From Aquarana catesbeiana (taxonomy: Eukaryota; Chordata; Amphibia; Anura; Ranidae): a stretch of 64,000 nt of DNA. The notes under the pieces are model-generated. The model ran no database searches, was not told the origin of the DNA, and worked only from the letters and a program-made list of their open reading frames with translations. Location: positions 169,109,266 through 169,173,265 of the forward strand of contig NC_133330.1 of assembly GCF_042186555.1 (NCBI RefSeq), in the 5' to 3' direction. A program made the position numbers and the translations under genes. Each line of letters opens with the position of its first letter. The first letter of the stretch is position 1. Shown piece after piece: positions 33,725 to 45,482 of the stretch.

Positions 33725-35155
33725 GGGTTGCTGAGCCTTTGTGCTTTCTGACACCACGCGATACTGTTTTTTATCCTTTACTTTTCATGTGATCACTCCT
33801 TGTACCCACCCGACTAGGTGGATTGTACTGTTAAGCTTTTTGCTGTTTTAATACATTTTTATTTTTGGATTTACGCACTATGTGGAGGCCCTTTTCCTCT
33901 TTCCTTTTTTATGGTTTGATATGACACCATTTGGAGTTCCTATATCCTATCAAGTGTGACCATCGGATGGGAGTCCAAGTTCGTTAGCCGGGCTGTCCTA
34001 GCTACACCATTTCCTTACCACGGATTGTGACGGAAGTATTGAGGCGTATCTCCACACCAGCTCCTTCCATCAAATATCTGCCGGATTGTTGAATCCAAAC
34101 ACCTGATTGACCCACCGCCGTATGGTGAGTGTGTCCACTTCTCATGGTAAGCGTACCCATTCCTTTAATATTTCCATCTTGATGCGGCAAAATATCTTAT
34201 GAAGAGGCTATTCCTGTCACATATAGTGGTTGATTTAAAACCATCTACAGGCATCATCTACACATGGGACTTTATTTCTTTTTTCTGAAGAAACTCCCAT
34301 TTTTTGGTTGATCACAGACAGTTTTAGTTGCAGTTTTTTTTTTTTTTTTTCTTTGCTGTCTTATATGGACATTTTCACCTACCTGTGATAAATTTTCCTG
34401 ATTTGTTTGTCGTTTTGTTGTTGTATATTGTTCACGTTGATATCTGACCTATAAGTTACTTTCAGCTTTTTACTTGCACGTGAGGTGATACTTCACTTTT
34501 GCACATTGTTACACACTAGCGCTGCATTTTTTTTTTTAAATTGTAATTTTTATTGAAGTTTCAAACAGGTACATACATGTTAGAGCCATAACAGTAGTTA
34601 CAAAAACAGATGTTCCAACTAGAAACTGTCTTTTCGTTAATTAACACTATGGTAAATTAAAACAGTAAAATGTTGAACAAAGGTTGGGTGTCGAGTAGTA
34701 ACAGGTTCTAGACGGGGAAAGGGGGGGGGGGAGGGTCAGGGATGAGGGGGGAGGAAATAACAGGAGGGAAAAGGGCACCAGCAGGTTGTGAGTGAAAGAA
34801 TAAACGATCTATAAGTAGTTTACACCTGGGTAATTACAATTGAACAGTACATTTTGGATGATGCAACCAAAGAGACCACATATTTTTTAATTCTATGTAA
34901 TCGTGAGTTTTTTCTGGCTACTATTCTCTCCATTTCGCATTGAAAGTTGAGGTCAGCGATAGTATGCGAGATGGAGGGAATTCTAGCAGTTTTCCAAAAT
35001 CTAGTGATATTCAATTTGGCAGCATAGAGTAGGTGAATAATAATACATCTAGCTGAGAATGGTATTTTGTCTATGCCAATATGTAGCAGGGCTAGAGCTG
35101 GGGACGGGGGGTAGGACGCCCCAGTAATAGAGGAGATTAAAGCGAATACTTGGTT

Positions 35156-38100
35156 TCAAAAGGATGTAAGGGATTTGCAGAACCAGAGGGTATGTGAGAT
35201 GGAACCTATACTTCCACAGTTCCTCCAGCATGATGGAGGGTGGCCAGGATACATTTTTGAGAGTCGGTAGGGTGTGAGGTACCATCTGTGGATGGTTTTC
35301 TGGTAGGATTCCCAGTGGTTGGAACAATGAGATGCTTGAAAGGTGTCTGTAAAGGCCCTTAGCCATTGGGCTTGGGTGAAGGGGACGTTCAGTTCTTCGG
35401 CCCATTTATTTAAGGAGTGCACCTAAGAGCAGGGTCTGGTGTCATTAAGGCAGGAGTATATCCAGGAGATACTTTTGCTAGGGGATGGGTTAGAGAAGTA
35501 ATGTAGGTATATTGGTAAGGGAATGTTTACTGTGGAGGGTAGTTTGGTCGTGTTCAGGAAGTGGGTAATTCTAGTGTACGTGTAAGCTTCTGAGTTTGGG
35601 AGTTTAAATTTAGTTTGCAGAGCTGCAAACGAATGTAATGAATTGTGGTTTATCATGTCACCAATGATCAGTATGCCAGCTTTGTACCACTGGGAGAGGT
35701 TCAGGTCAGGAATGCAGGAGGACAGGGCTCTTAGTGGTATTGGTAATGTCTTACTAGGTGAGTCACGGGGGTACGCTGTTAGAAGTCTATTCCATGCCTG
35801 CAGAGAGGCAGATATCATAGGGTTAATGTATCTAGGTGTTGGGGAGTAGCCGGCCGTCGATAATAAGAGGAAGTCAGTTAGGTTAGCCGGTTGGGGATAG
35901 GAGGCTTCAATGGTGGACCATTGTTTTTCAGGCGTAGGATGCCACCAATAGTACAGTTGGTCCAATATTGAGGCGTAGTAGTAGTTGCTAATATGGGGCA
36001 GTCCAGCTCCGCCTAACTTGTGGGGCCTAGTGAGTATGTAGCCAGCGCATCTAGGTGGTTTAGAGTTCCAGATAAATTTAGTTACTTGACTCTGAATTGT
36101 GGTCAGGAGAGAGCGAGGAATAGGTAAGATGAGTGTTCGGAATAAGTAGAGAGGTTTTGGCAGTATTATCATTTTGAAGGTAGCTATACGCCCCAATGTA
36201 GAGAGGCCTATGCAACATAGAGATTTCAGTAGTGTGGGTAAATTTCGAAAGAAGGTATGGAAGTTCAAGTCGATCAATCGTTTTAGGTTGGGGGTATGCA
36301 GGATTCCTAGGTAGGGAATAGACGTATTCGTCCATACGTATGGCGTGGTGGATTTTAAGTGGGTAGCTATTTGAGGAGGGAGATGTATAGAGAGAACCAT
36401 GGATTTTGTGGCATTTAGTTTATAATAAGAGATAGAACTAAATTGGTGAAGGATGTTTTGTATCGTCTGTAGGGACTGGATGGGGTTAGTGACCATTAGA
36501 ACTACGTCGTCCGCATATAGACTAATTTTGTGGTCTGTACCATTACATAGAATGCCAGAGATTAGGGGATCGGATCTAATTTTGGAGGCCAAGGGTTCCA
36601 TTAGTAGAGCAAAAAAGAAGTGGGGAGAGGGGGCACCCTTGCCATGTACCATTAGATAATTCAAAAGGAGTGGATATCGTCCCCCCCGGTGAACACTGTA
36701 GCTGATGGTTTAGAGTATAAGGAAAGGATTGCGTTTTGGAACCATCCGGTAATACCGAATTTTGTCAGCACTGCCTGGAGGAATGTCCAGTGTACCCTAT
36801 CAAACGCCTTCTCTGCATCAAGGGATAGAAGCAGAGAAGGCGTTCGATTTTGCACAGCCTGATAGACGAGGTTGAGCACCCTTCTAGTTGCGTCAGGTGC
36901 CTGTCTGCCTGGGACAAACCCAACCTGGTCTGGGTGGACCAGCTCTGGGAGAAACATCATCGGCCTGTTGGCAATAACTTTGGCAAGCAGCTTGATGTCG
37001 GTATTTAGGAGTGAAATTGGCCTATAGTTAGAGGCAACAGAGGCGTCTTTCCCAGGTTTTGGAATGGTGGATATAAGTAAGCGCAGCATATCTGTAGGCA
37101 AAGAGCCAGAGGAACCAGCAGTGTTGAAGAGGTCTGTTAGTTTAGGGACTAAAATGTTGGCAAATTTTTTGTAGAATAGGTTAGAGAAGCCATCCTCTCC
37201 CGGGAATTTATGGAGAGGGAGGGTGTTTATGGCTTTGAGGACTTCTTCAGTGGTGAATGGTTTAGAGACAGTTTCGAATTGTGCCTCTGAGATTGTAGGC
37301 AATTTAATCGGGTCTAAATAGCTAAAAATTTGTTCCGCTGTGGGTTGGGGAGTGAGAGAATCATTTCTGAGATTATAGAGGGATGTGTAGAATTCACTAA
37401 ACGCATCTGCAATTTCCTGAGGGTTGGTTAAGAGTTGTTTTGAAGTGGGGTGACGGAGAGAGAGAATTTTGGCTTTTGTGCGATGGGCTTTTACTTGTTT
37501 CGCTAGTAGTGATCCAGCTCTATTACCTAAAGCATAAAAGTTGGCCTTGGAGAATTTAAAGTTACGTTCAAATTTATGTAGCAGAAGGGTGCGTAATTTT
37601 TGTCTTAGCTCCAGGAGCTTAAGAGTTTGCGTGTGGGAGGGGGAAGATTTGTTTAGTTTTTCTATTTCTGAAATGTTAGACAGAACCTCATCTATCTGCT
37701 GGGTCCTCTGTCGTCTCGCTCTTTTACTTAGCTTTATGAAAATTCCTCTAAGGTAAGCTTTGTAGGTTGACCAGAGTATAAATTTGTCGGTATCAGGCAA
37801 GTCATTAAGTTCAAAGAAGGAGTGGTGCTCAGTCTCTATTTCTTGTTGGACGTTAGGGTCCCCCAATAGGGAGGTGTCCAGTCTCCATATTCTCGGTGGT
37901 CCCAGTCGAAGATCACCAAGGGTGATCGAAATAGGGGCATGGTGCGACCAGGTAATGAGACCAATATCAGAGTCCATAACATTTTGGAGGGTCCATTTGT
38001 CTACTAGGAAGGAGTCAATGCGTGAGTAGGATAGCTGCGGGTGAGAAAAGAATGTGTAATCATGTTCTGATCCATGTTGCGCTCTCCATACATCAAAGAG

Positions 38101-38610
38101 ATCCAGGTCATGGAGTAGGGGATTCAGAGCTGGTCGGGGGTGGCCTTTGTTGGTGGAAGTGTCTATGGATGGGTCACCGATTATGTTCAGGTCACCACCC
38201 ACGACTAAGTTGCCTTGGCGTAGGGTGTTGATTTTCTTGAAGAGGCGTCTAAGAAAGCGAAGTTGTCTGAAGTTTGGGCCGTAGATATTGACTAGGGTGT
38301 AGGTGGTTTGAGCAATGGAACATATAAGAATGAGGTAGCGACCCTGTGGGTCAGCATAAGTGTGAAGGTGTTGGAACTGGAGGGTAGAGCGTATAGCTGT
38401 CAGTACACCATTCTTTTTATTCGGCCCTGAAGCCAGGTATGTGGTTTCGTATCCTTTTAGCCTAAGCTTTGGTGTTTTGGATTCTGCAAAGTGCGTCTCC
38501 TGTATAAAGACAATGTCCGCATTATGATTTGTTAGTTCTCTTTGCAGATTGGCCCTTTTTTGTGGGCTGTTTAGGCCTTTGACATTTAGTGAGGTTAGTT
38601 TAATTGGCAT
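35156..38610 (-). pseudogene. LINE ORF2: endonuclease and reverse transcriptase
   Basis: Nicks target DNA and primes reverse transcription on it. The first frame (38610-36661) begins 'MPIKLTSLNVKGLNSPQK' and carries an apparently complete APE endonuclease: QETH, 'VGGDLNIIGD', 'SRIDSFLVDKW' and 'SHHAPISITL'. RT motifs follow: 'NYRPISLLNTDIKLLAKV' and 'LLSLDAEKAFDRVHWTFL'. A frameshift near 36661 moves the RT into the next frame (36664-35423) with 'ALLMEPLASKIRSDP' and the catalytic 'SLYADDVVLMV'. A single stop at 35423 precedes an in-frame tail to 35156 with a cysteine/histidine segment ('CWRNCGSIGSISHTLWFC') typical of the L1 carboxyl end. All catalytic motifs I can check are present. Confidence 0.92.
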
Positions 38611-38992
38611 GGTAAGGCTGTTGGTTATGGCCCTTTATACTGAGATGATAGTGCTAGGTGTGGTCAGGTATGTGCCAGGAATGTTGATTAAATGGTAGTG
38701 TGGTCTGGGTTGATCGGGATAGTTAGGTCGTTAGCTATGGATCGTTGGAGCAGGTCCAGGAGGCTTAGTGAAGGCTGGTGTGGGGTGGGAAGGGTAGTAA
38801 AAAGAAAGAGCCCGTGAACAATACGGGTTCAATGTGCAGAATTACTGCTGGATCTTTCCAAACAGAGGGGGATTTCCTCCAGTGGCGTCCAGGAACATGG
38901 AGCCAGTGGATGGAAGGATAGGCTTGAAAGAGACAGTAAACCGCCGTTACCCGGCTGGGTGGCATATGAGAATGTATGCACCAACAAAGGCA

Positions 38993-40123
38993 TCAGGCAT
39001 CTTGAAGGGACCATTCGGCTTCCATTTGGGAAGGAGGAGACGGAGGCGGTCTTGGGCTATCCTCCGGGATAATGCGCCATAGCCTCAGTAGTTGGAGGCC
39101 TGCTTGAAGTGTGCGCACCACATGTGTTTTGCTTTGAAACGTGATCAGCAGTTTGGTGGGAAATCCCCATTTATATGGTATGCGGTGATTCTGGAGGGCT
39201 TTAGTAATCGTGGCTAGTTGTCTACGATTCTCCATGGTCACCTTGGAGAGATCTGTATATAGTGCGATGGCCGTGAAAGGATCAGGAAGGTTAGGCGATC
39301 GTTTTGCAGTGAACATCACTTTTTCTTTTGCGTTGAAGAAGTGTAAGCGGGCTAGAACATCTCTGGGTTTTTCCGCCGGGAGGTGAGGCGGTTTTGGTAG
39401 CCTATGCGCCCTGTCTATTTCCAGATCTCTGTCAGTGAGGTCAGGTACTAGTGCGCGCATCAGGGATTGCAGGAATTGCACCAATTCGGGTGGTTGAACC
39501 GATTCGGGTATGTTGCGGAATTTGATGTTGTTCCTGCGAGAACGATCTTCGAGATCTGCCAGCTTAAGATGTATTGCCTGCATTTCATCTTCATGTTCCG
39601 TGTATACATCTACCATATCATTATGAGCAGTGAAAAGGTCAGACATTTTGCTTTCAACATGCTGGAGACGCTGGTCCTGTTGCTGTACAACAGAGGCCAA
39701 TGAGGATACTGCAGCTGAGAGATCTGAGTATAGTGATTACTTAAGTGAGATCAGCATGTTTTTCATTGTGAGCTCAGATAAGGGCTGATCTGAAGCAGGA
39801 AAGCTATCTATGGCTGAGTGGTGCTGGACATCAGAGGGAGGTAAAGTGAAGGGCAGGTTATGGCTGTGTTCTGGGGTGTCATCTTCTCTCCTGGGTTTGG
39901 ATTTCACAGGGGAGGCAGAAGAGGGTGAGCGAGGTGGAGAATACTCACAATTTGCCTGTGGGAAGGCTGGGCGTTGTGGTCTGCCGCCGTTAGTGTGAGG
40001 AGACTGCACAGCTGCATTCCTGTGAGAGCCGTTGGCGCCATCTTGTCCTCTGCCTGCTCCCTCACATGAGTAAAAATCTGTGAGTTTATTAGGCACAGTC
40101 CGCTGCTTTCTCCTCTTTAGCAT
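38993..40123 (-). pseudogene. LINE ORF1 protein, one in-frame stop
   Basis: RNA-binding chaperone that packages LINE RNA. The amino-terminal part (40123-39737) is low-complexity and basic/proline-rich. A single TAA at 39737 interrupts it, and the same frame continues to 38993. The second part has a coiled-coil ('DQRLQHVESKMSDLFTAHND') followed by the L1 ORF1p RRM and carboxyl domain: 'LEDRSRRNNIKFRNIPES', 'DREIDRAHR'-like 'DLEIDRAHRLPKPP', 'RDVLARLHFFNAKEKVM' and 'LYTDLSKVTMENRR'. Length, about 376 codons, is normal for the family. The start at 40123 leaves a 145-bp 5' untranslated region. Confidence 0.88.
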
Positions 40124-40396
40124 CGCGCCAAGGTGCCGAGTGACCTGCAGGGGGGATGATCGGGTGGTTTTCGTTTTGAATGGAGTGCTGTGAAGACGCT
40201 ATTAGCCGGGATTGGAGCGGAGAAGAGGGATTAAGCTGCCATTACAGATGTCGGCAAGCCACGCCCCCCTAGCGCTGCATTTTTTATCTTTTTCACTTGT
40301 TTGTGCAGTTTACTATACTGTTTATGCTAGCTGCTTTATTACTTTTTACCTATTTTTAAGTTTTATCACTAGTAGCGCGACATTGTTTCATACTTT

Positions 40397-40633
40397 TTTT
40401 AATGCAGCTCCCTGTGTGAATAGTACACACAGAAAGCAATCTGCGTTTAAAAAATACGCCAGCCACCACACATAGTATGAATTGGCCCTTAGTTGAAATC
40501 CTCCTCCATCTATGAACCAACCCCTTCCCCCCACCCCACCTACTGTCGCAATCTTCTGATGCTGCTGGAGTTAATCCAGGTTCTGTTACCATAAAATCTA
40601 TTTATAGCTACATATAGTTATAAATTTTAGCTA
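40397..40633. other. Host or older repeat sequence
   Basis: Right flank of foldback A, starting with the second TTTTAATGCAGCT. No gene seen. Confidence 0.5.
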
Positions 40634-40968
40634 TAGTGCCTTGAAAAAGTATTCATACCACTTGAAATTTTCCACATTTTATCATGTTACAACCAAAATT
40701 CGTAAATGTATTTTATTGGGCTTTTATGTGACAGACCAACACAAAGTGGCACATGATTGTGAAGTGGAAGGAAAATGATAAATGATTTTCAAAATTTTTT
40801 ACAAATAAATCTGTGAAAAGTGTTGTGTGGATTTGTATTTAGCCCCCTGAGTCAATACTTTGTAGAATCACCTTTCGCTGCAATTTCAACTGCAAGTCTT
40901 TTTGGGGATGTCTCTACCAGCTTTGCACATCTAGAGAGTGACATTTTTGCTCATTCTTCTTTGCAAAA

Positions 40969-41213
40969 TCACTCAAGCTCTGTCAGATTGGATGGAGAGC
41001 GTAAGTCTTGCCACAGATTCTCAAATGGATTTAGGTCTGGACTTTGACTGGGCCATTTTAACACATGAATATGCTTTGATCTAAGCCATTCCATTGTAGC
41101 TCTGGCTATATGTTTAGGGTCGTTGTCCTGCTGGAAGGTGAACCTCTGCCCCAGTCTGAAGTCTTTTGCAGACTCTAACAGGTTTTCTTCTAAGATTGCC
41201 CTGCATTTGGCTC
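40969..41213 (-). pseudogene. Tc1 C transposase, carboxyl fragment
   Basis: Carries the second catalytic aspartate ('[15 protein letters not shown]') and the third catalytic residue in '[18 protein letters not shown]', both intact. The coding sequence continues, after the retroviral insertion, at 48069. Confidence 0.85.
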
Positions 41214-41636
41214 TGTCTGTAAAATTCCATTCTCTCACTGATCAGTCAACTCCGGTCATGTTGATTAGAAGACAGATTTATTACAAATGTATCGATAAAT
41301 AGGGATGAACTCTCACAGCAAGGAGTTCCCTGCAGAGTCATACAGGAACCCTTTACACATGCTATTTTATAGCAGTTTTTGGCAAGCTGCCATTGGCTAA
41401 GGCACACTGGTGACTCATGGTGCATTGTCAGCTTTATTGTCAAATCCAGCGTGTCTTTCACAATATTTCCTATTATGATAAACTTTTGCTAGTTCTTTAA
41501 ATATTGTTGTAGGTGTTGGTCAGAACTAAGCAGGTTGCATAAACAATAAGTCAGCGCCATTTTAGCTAGAAAAAGAGCATATAAGGAACAAGGCAAATGT
41601 CAATATCACCTGTAATTCTTTGCATATTTCTTATCA
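41214..41636 (-). repeat. ERV 3' LTR
   Basis: 423 bp with TG...CA ends. On the minus strand a TATA-like 'TATAAAATAG' lies at about 41363-41372, and an AATAAA signal at about 41277-41282 lies some 85 bp downstream, as expected for a promoter and polyadenylation pair in an LTR. Confidence 0.92.
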
Positions 41637-41647
41637 TTCCCTCCTCT
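41637..41647 (-). other. ERV polypurine tract
   Basis: AGAGGAGGGAA on the minus strand, directly before the 3' LTR. It would prime plus-strand DNA synthesis. Confidence 0.8.
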
Positions 41648-41699
41648 GATATCTATATTTGCTTTCTCAATTTATTACTTCAGTGCAGGTCCTTTCCAC

Positions 41700-43602
41700 A
41701 ACTGGGTTTTCAGACCTTACTTCATTGAGAGGAGTACTCGCATCATCATAGATATCTTCTCCTTGGGGAACTGTGTGGTACATTATCCTGGTCATGGCTG
41801 TCTCAATTAATCTTTGAGAGAGTCCTCAGATACAGGGAATACAACAACATCCACAAATGACTAAGATGGCTAAAACCACGGCAATAGAGATCAAACATGA
41901 GGTGGCAAGTCCAGTTCATTTCCCAAACCAACCTTCAAGCCAATTTGTGAATGGATCATTAATACCCGAGTTTTCCGCTAATTCATTTGATAAAGCTGTC
42001 GATCCTTCAAGGGCTCTAGTCACGGTTCCTCCAGGAGCTGTAATGTTAAAAATAAAGGTGCAACACATACCGCCAAACATTTTACAGACCCCTCCTCTTT
42101 CTGCTAGGACCATATCTAATGCCATCCTATTCTGCCATGCCGTCAGAGAGGTAGGGGCTAATTGCTCTGCCAATCCCTTAACTGCATCCCTGGTGTAGTT
42201 TACAAACCTTTGTTGGTTATAGTATATATAGTTAATCCAGTCAACATTTTTGTTTACTGTCACCCACCAGAGAAGAGACTCAAATCCAGCTGCCACTTGG
42301 TTCCTAGCCTTAAACTCGCTCGGCACTTCACGCGGAACCCCAATTTCATCTATGTAGATCTGGGGGTCAAAAGACCCTGCAGGAGAGGTGTCCCTTCTGC
42401 TCCTCCGATGACCCTTCTTCCAAGGGGACTCTGATAGTAAGCGCAGAGGCATTGCCAGCTGTACCAAGGCACAATCCCGTTGGGAATTGGCTGGGATTCT
42501 CGCTCTGAGCCTCTTATCTCCGCATAACCATCAGACGTCTGCCCTCTGGGTGTCGTGCTCAACCCAGTCGTCACCCTCTCCCTTTACAATTTTGTTAATC
42601 CTCTCTATGCAGTAGTCAACCGGTAAAGACCCCAAATCTGTGCAACTCTCATTCCCCGGAAGTGCAAAACAAGTAAAGTTGTCAGGGTATGCCATGACAG
42701 CAGGGGGTATCTGAGGTCTCTGAAAATGGGGAAACATCAAACTTAACGTGTGACAGGGAGTGTTGGTGTCAGGTTTGTATGTTTTTTGATATAGCTTTAG
42801 CATACACCCTAAACCATCTGGATCTGTATTGTTATTTAAAGGAAAAAGCACTGTAGCCAGCTGGGGTCTGGCCCCTGCACAGACCAAGCAGTTCTCTTTT
42901 TTTGTTTTCTTTTTGTTAGCAGTATAGATTAACCATTCAAGCCATTCATCCTTATCCTGGTATCCTGTTTCTAATGTTATAGCTTCTTCCACTGTGAGAT
43001 TGGTGAATCTCACTGTGGGTCCTAATACCTCTACTGTAAGTCGGTCCTCATTATCTAATGCTTTCTTCTTGTTTGTCTCATTCTTTGGTTGGACTTCAAG
43101 GAAGAATTTTCCCAAAGGGTCAGTTCCTGATATCCAAGCTCCTACACGGTATAACCTCTGATCTTCTAGTTTGGGGTCCTTCAGGGAAATCAATAATATA
43201 TTGCAATTCTTTGGTTCTGTACAGGGAGAGTGGGCTGCTTTTAGTTATGGTTAATCTATTCTTTAAATCTCCTGCTGCTGGAATCTCATATCCCCAATCC
43301 CGGGCTGCAGTTGTCCACATGACTGAATCCCAAGTAGTACACCCGGTAGTTCCAGCCAGGTAGCACACGTATTTGTCTGCCCAGGTCAACTTGCTTGCTT
43401 CTACCTTATTTCCACAATCTGTCATCTGGCAGAAATCCACCTGTATAGTACTGGTGGTTCCTTCAACAAAGGTGAGGTTCAAAGCTCTTCCTGTCTCTTC
43501 CCAATTGATTGGTTCCACTATCCTCCCGTGTCTCCTACCTCCCCGTATAGAGGCCTCTCCTAGAGTCACCAATGCTCCCACGAGGAACAAAATCCCTACC
43601 AT
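41700..43602 (-). pseudogene. env: ERV env remnant
   Basis: Envelope glycoprotein gene read on the minus strand, broken by at least three frame changes and internal stops. A hydrophobic leader ('MVGILFLVGALVTLGEAS') opens the surface part at 43602. A basic RRSRR cleavage-site-like motif lies near 42400. The transmembrane part (42467-41916) shows a heptad-rich region and a CX6CC motif ('GGVCKMFGGMCCTFI'), the arrangement found in class I env proteins that hold their two subunits by a disulfide. A TGA stop at about 41913 precedes the membrane-spanning helix and a cysteine-rich tail. The gene cannot make a full glycoprotein as it stands. Confidence 0.85.
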
Positions 43603-43668
43603 CCTATCGGAAGTGAGGGTGGCCTAAATAGGGCCTTTTCTTCACCAAGGTTGAGACAAGCAGACCTT

Positions 43669-45478
43669 TTATCTGCCTCCCTTTGTAGTTGGACTTTCCC
43701 CCTCCTTCAGTCTTTCTGTCCCTACTCTGCCTATGTTTACCTTTTTACAGTGGGATTGGTGAATCCAGATAGTCCTTTCAGCAATTCTTACTGCAGTGGG
43801 AGTAGTAAGGAGTACTTGATATGGCCCGTCCCACTTAGGGGAGTGCCAATGCTTCTTTCTGATCACCTTGATGAGGACCCAGTCTCCGATTTGTACTTTG
43901 TCTTCTCCTATGGGCTCTCCTTCTGGAATGGAACACTCTTGGTTAATTTGTTTCTGTTTTAATAACCTTGACATGTATTCTGCTAAGGTTCTCTCCCCTT
44001 CCTCTGTGTGGGTTTCATTTGGTAATAAAGGTATTTTATAAGGTCTACCATACATCATTTCAAATGGACTCAGCCCCTCTTTAGTGGGGGTGATGTGCAT
44101 GCTTAAAATAGCTAGTGGGAGACAGTACATCCAATTTTTCCCTGTCTCCTCCATAGCCTTTTTTTAGCTTGCTCTTTAATATCCCATTATGTCTTTCCAC
44201 GAGCCCTTCTGACTGAGGGTGATATGCACAGTGATTCTTTACTTCTATACCCATCACTTCTGTTAGGTGTTTTATGGTCTGATTTTCAAAATGTGGACCA
44301 TTATCACTTTAAATCTTTTCTGGTATCCCAGATTGTGGAATGATATCTTTTAGTAAGGCTTTGGATACTGTTAAGGCGTCAGCACTTTCTGTGGGGAATA
44401 TCTCTACTCATTTGGTCAATGCATCAATGATTTCCAAACAATATTTCTTCCTTTTCACATTTGTCTAATCAATAAAAGCCATGCAAATGTGTTGGAATGG
44501 ATATTGCGGTGTGGGGAACTTCCCTTTCTGTGGTCTTATGCCTCCCTGAGCATTGTCTCTTGCACATATAATCCATTGAGAGCAAAAAGTTTTTTTTTAG
44601 TAGTTAGTGAAGCCATAGGCTGTACATACCTTATTTAACATCTCAGTCATCCCCCTGTTTGACACATGAGTTACTCCATGTGTCAATACTGCTGCATACC
44701 TAAATAAGGATTTTGGCAATACCAGCTTTCCTTCAGGTGATGTGTAGATGTTATCTATTATTGTGCAACCTTTTGTTTTACAATATTGTTTCTCCCCAGG
44801 GGATACATTCTGCTGTATATCAGTAAGGACTGTATGATCTATCTCTATGATTTTCTGTTCTGTCATGTGTCACTTCTGCATATCCAGTTACACTTGTGCC
44901 ATCTGGATTTTTTGTACTGGAGCCATCAACAAAAAGTGTCATGTCAGGGTTAGATAACGATACATCTTTCCAAACACTTCATGGCAGTACCTTTTCAGCG
45001 ATGGTACCAGTACAGTCATGTTTATGACCATCAGTAGGAAATGGTATTAGTGTGGATGGGTGTAATGTAGTACATCTCTGTATTGTTAAGTGAGGTTGTG
45101 TCAAAAGTATTGTCATAGTTTTGTAAGGCTAGTACTGATGAGCTAGAAAGGACTTTAGGTCAGTATTGAATACCCGGGGATCCAAGCTCTACAAAAATTT
45201 GTCATGCCCAAAAAAGACATAATTTATTTCATATTTATTTCTTTGTTTCTGGCTTCAGCACCTGGAGGAGGGCTCAAATTCTCTCCTCATCCAGGTGTCG
45301 ACCTTCTTTTGAGATATTATACCCTTAGTATTTGACCTGCTGTTGCCACAACTGGAGTTTAGTTTTTTTTAACTTATGCCCTTGGTATAACTGCCTGGTT
45401 AACAGCTTGTAAATCCTGTACCATTCTCCAGCCTGTGGAAAGCGGAGCCTTCTTAACAGGAAAAAGAGGGGTATTGCA
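43669..45478 (-). pseudogene. pol: ERV pol remnant, RT core deleted
   Basis: Minus-strand remnants in order: an RT finger segment ('KKAPLSTGWRMVQDLQAVNQ', about 45455-45390); then, without the palm and its catalytic YxDD motif, an RT thumb-like 'SKEGRHLDEERI' near 45300; an RNase H start 'LFVDGSSTKNPDG' near 44930; the integrase zinc-binding region (44866-44597, 'FRYAAVLTHGVTHVSNRGM'); a stop-filled integrase core (44596-44155); and an open carboxyl integrase segment (44154-43669) with '[18 protein letters not shown]'. Protease was not found. The loss of the RT palm looks like a deletion near 45365. Confidence 0.85.
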
Positions 45479-45482
45479 GGGG

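Larger units (their letters stand above)
34528..40268 (-). mobile_element. Full-length L1/Tx1-like LINE, ~5.7 kb
   Basis: Minus-strand non-LTR retrotransposon inserted in the right arm of foldback A. It is flanked by 'CTAGCGCTGCATTTTTT' at 34516-34532 and 40269-40285, a target duplication whose exact length is blurred by the poly-A tail (plus-strand T run). The 5' end (40268 on the minus strand) begins GGGGGGCGTGGCTTGCC, and the 3' end is AATAAAAATTACAATTT followed by A's. ORF1, a 383-bp spacer and ORF2 follow in the usual order. ORF1 has one stop, and ORF2 has one frameshift and one stop, so the copy is fairly young but inactive. Confidence 0.93.
22764..40396. mobile_element. Composite Penelope-like foldback A, 17.6 kb
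   Basis: A Penelope-like retroelement arranged as two inverted arms. It is flanked by TTTTAATGCAGCT at 22751-22763 and 40397-40409, a perfect 13-bp duplication. The left arm is 22764 to about 24797. The right arm is its reverse complement in three pieces: about 25325-26096, 33290-34515 and 40269-40295, split by a Harbinger element and a LINE. The middle (about 24798-25324) holds RT sequence. After the right arm, 40296-40396 is an unpaired tail. Without the later insertions the element is about 4.7 kb. PLEs are known to insert in inverted or partially duplicated arrangements, so a head-to-head double copy is the simplest reading. Confidence 0.82.
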
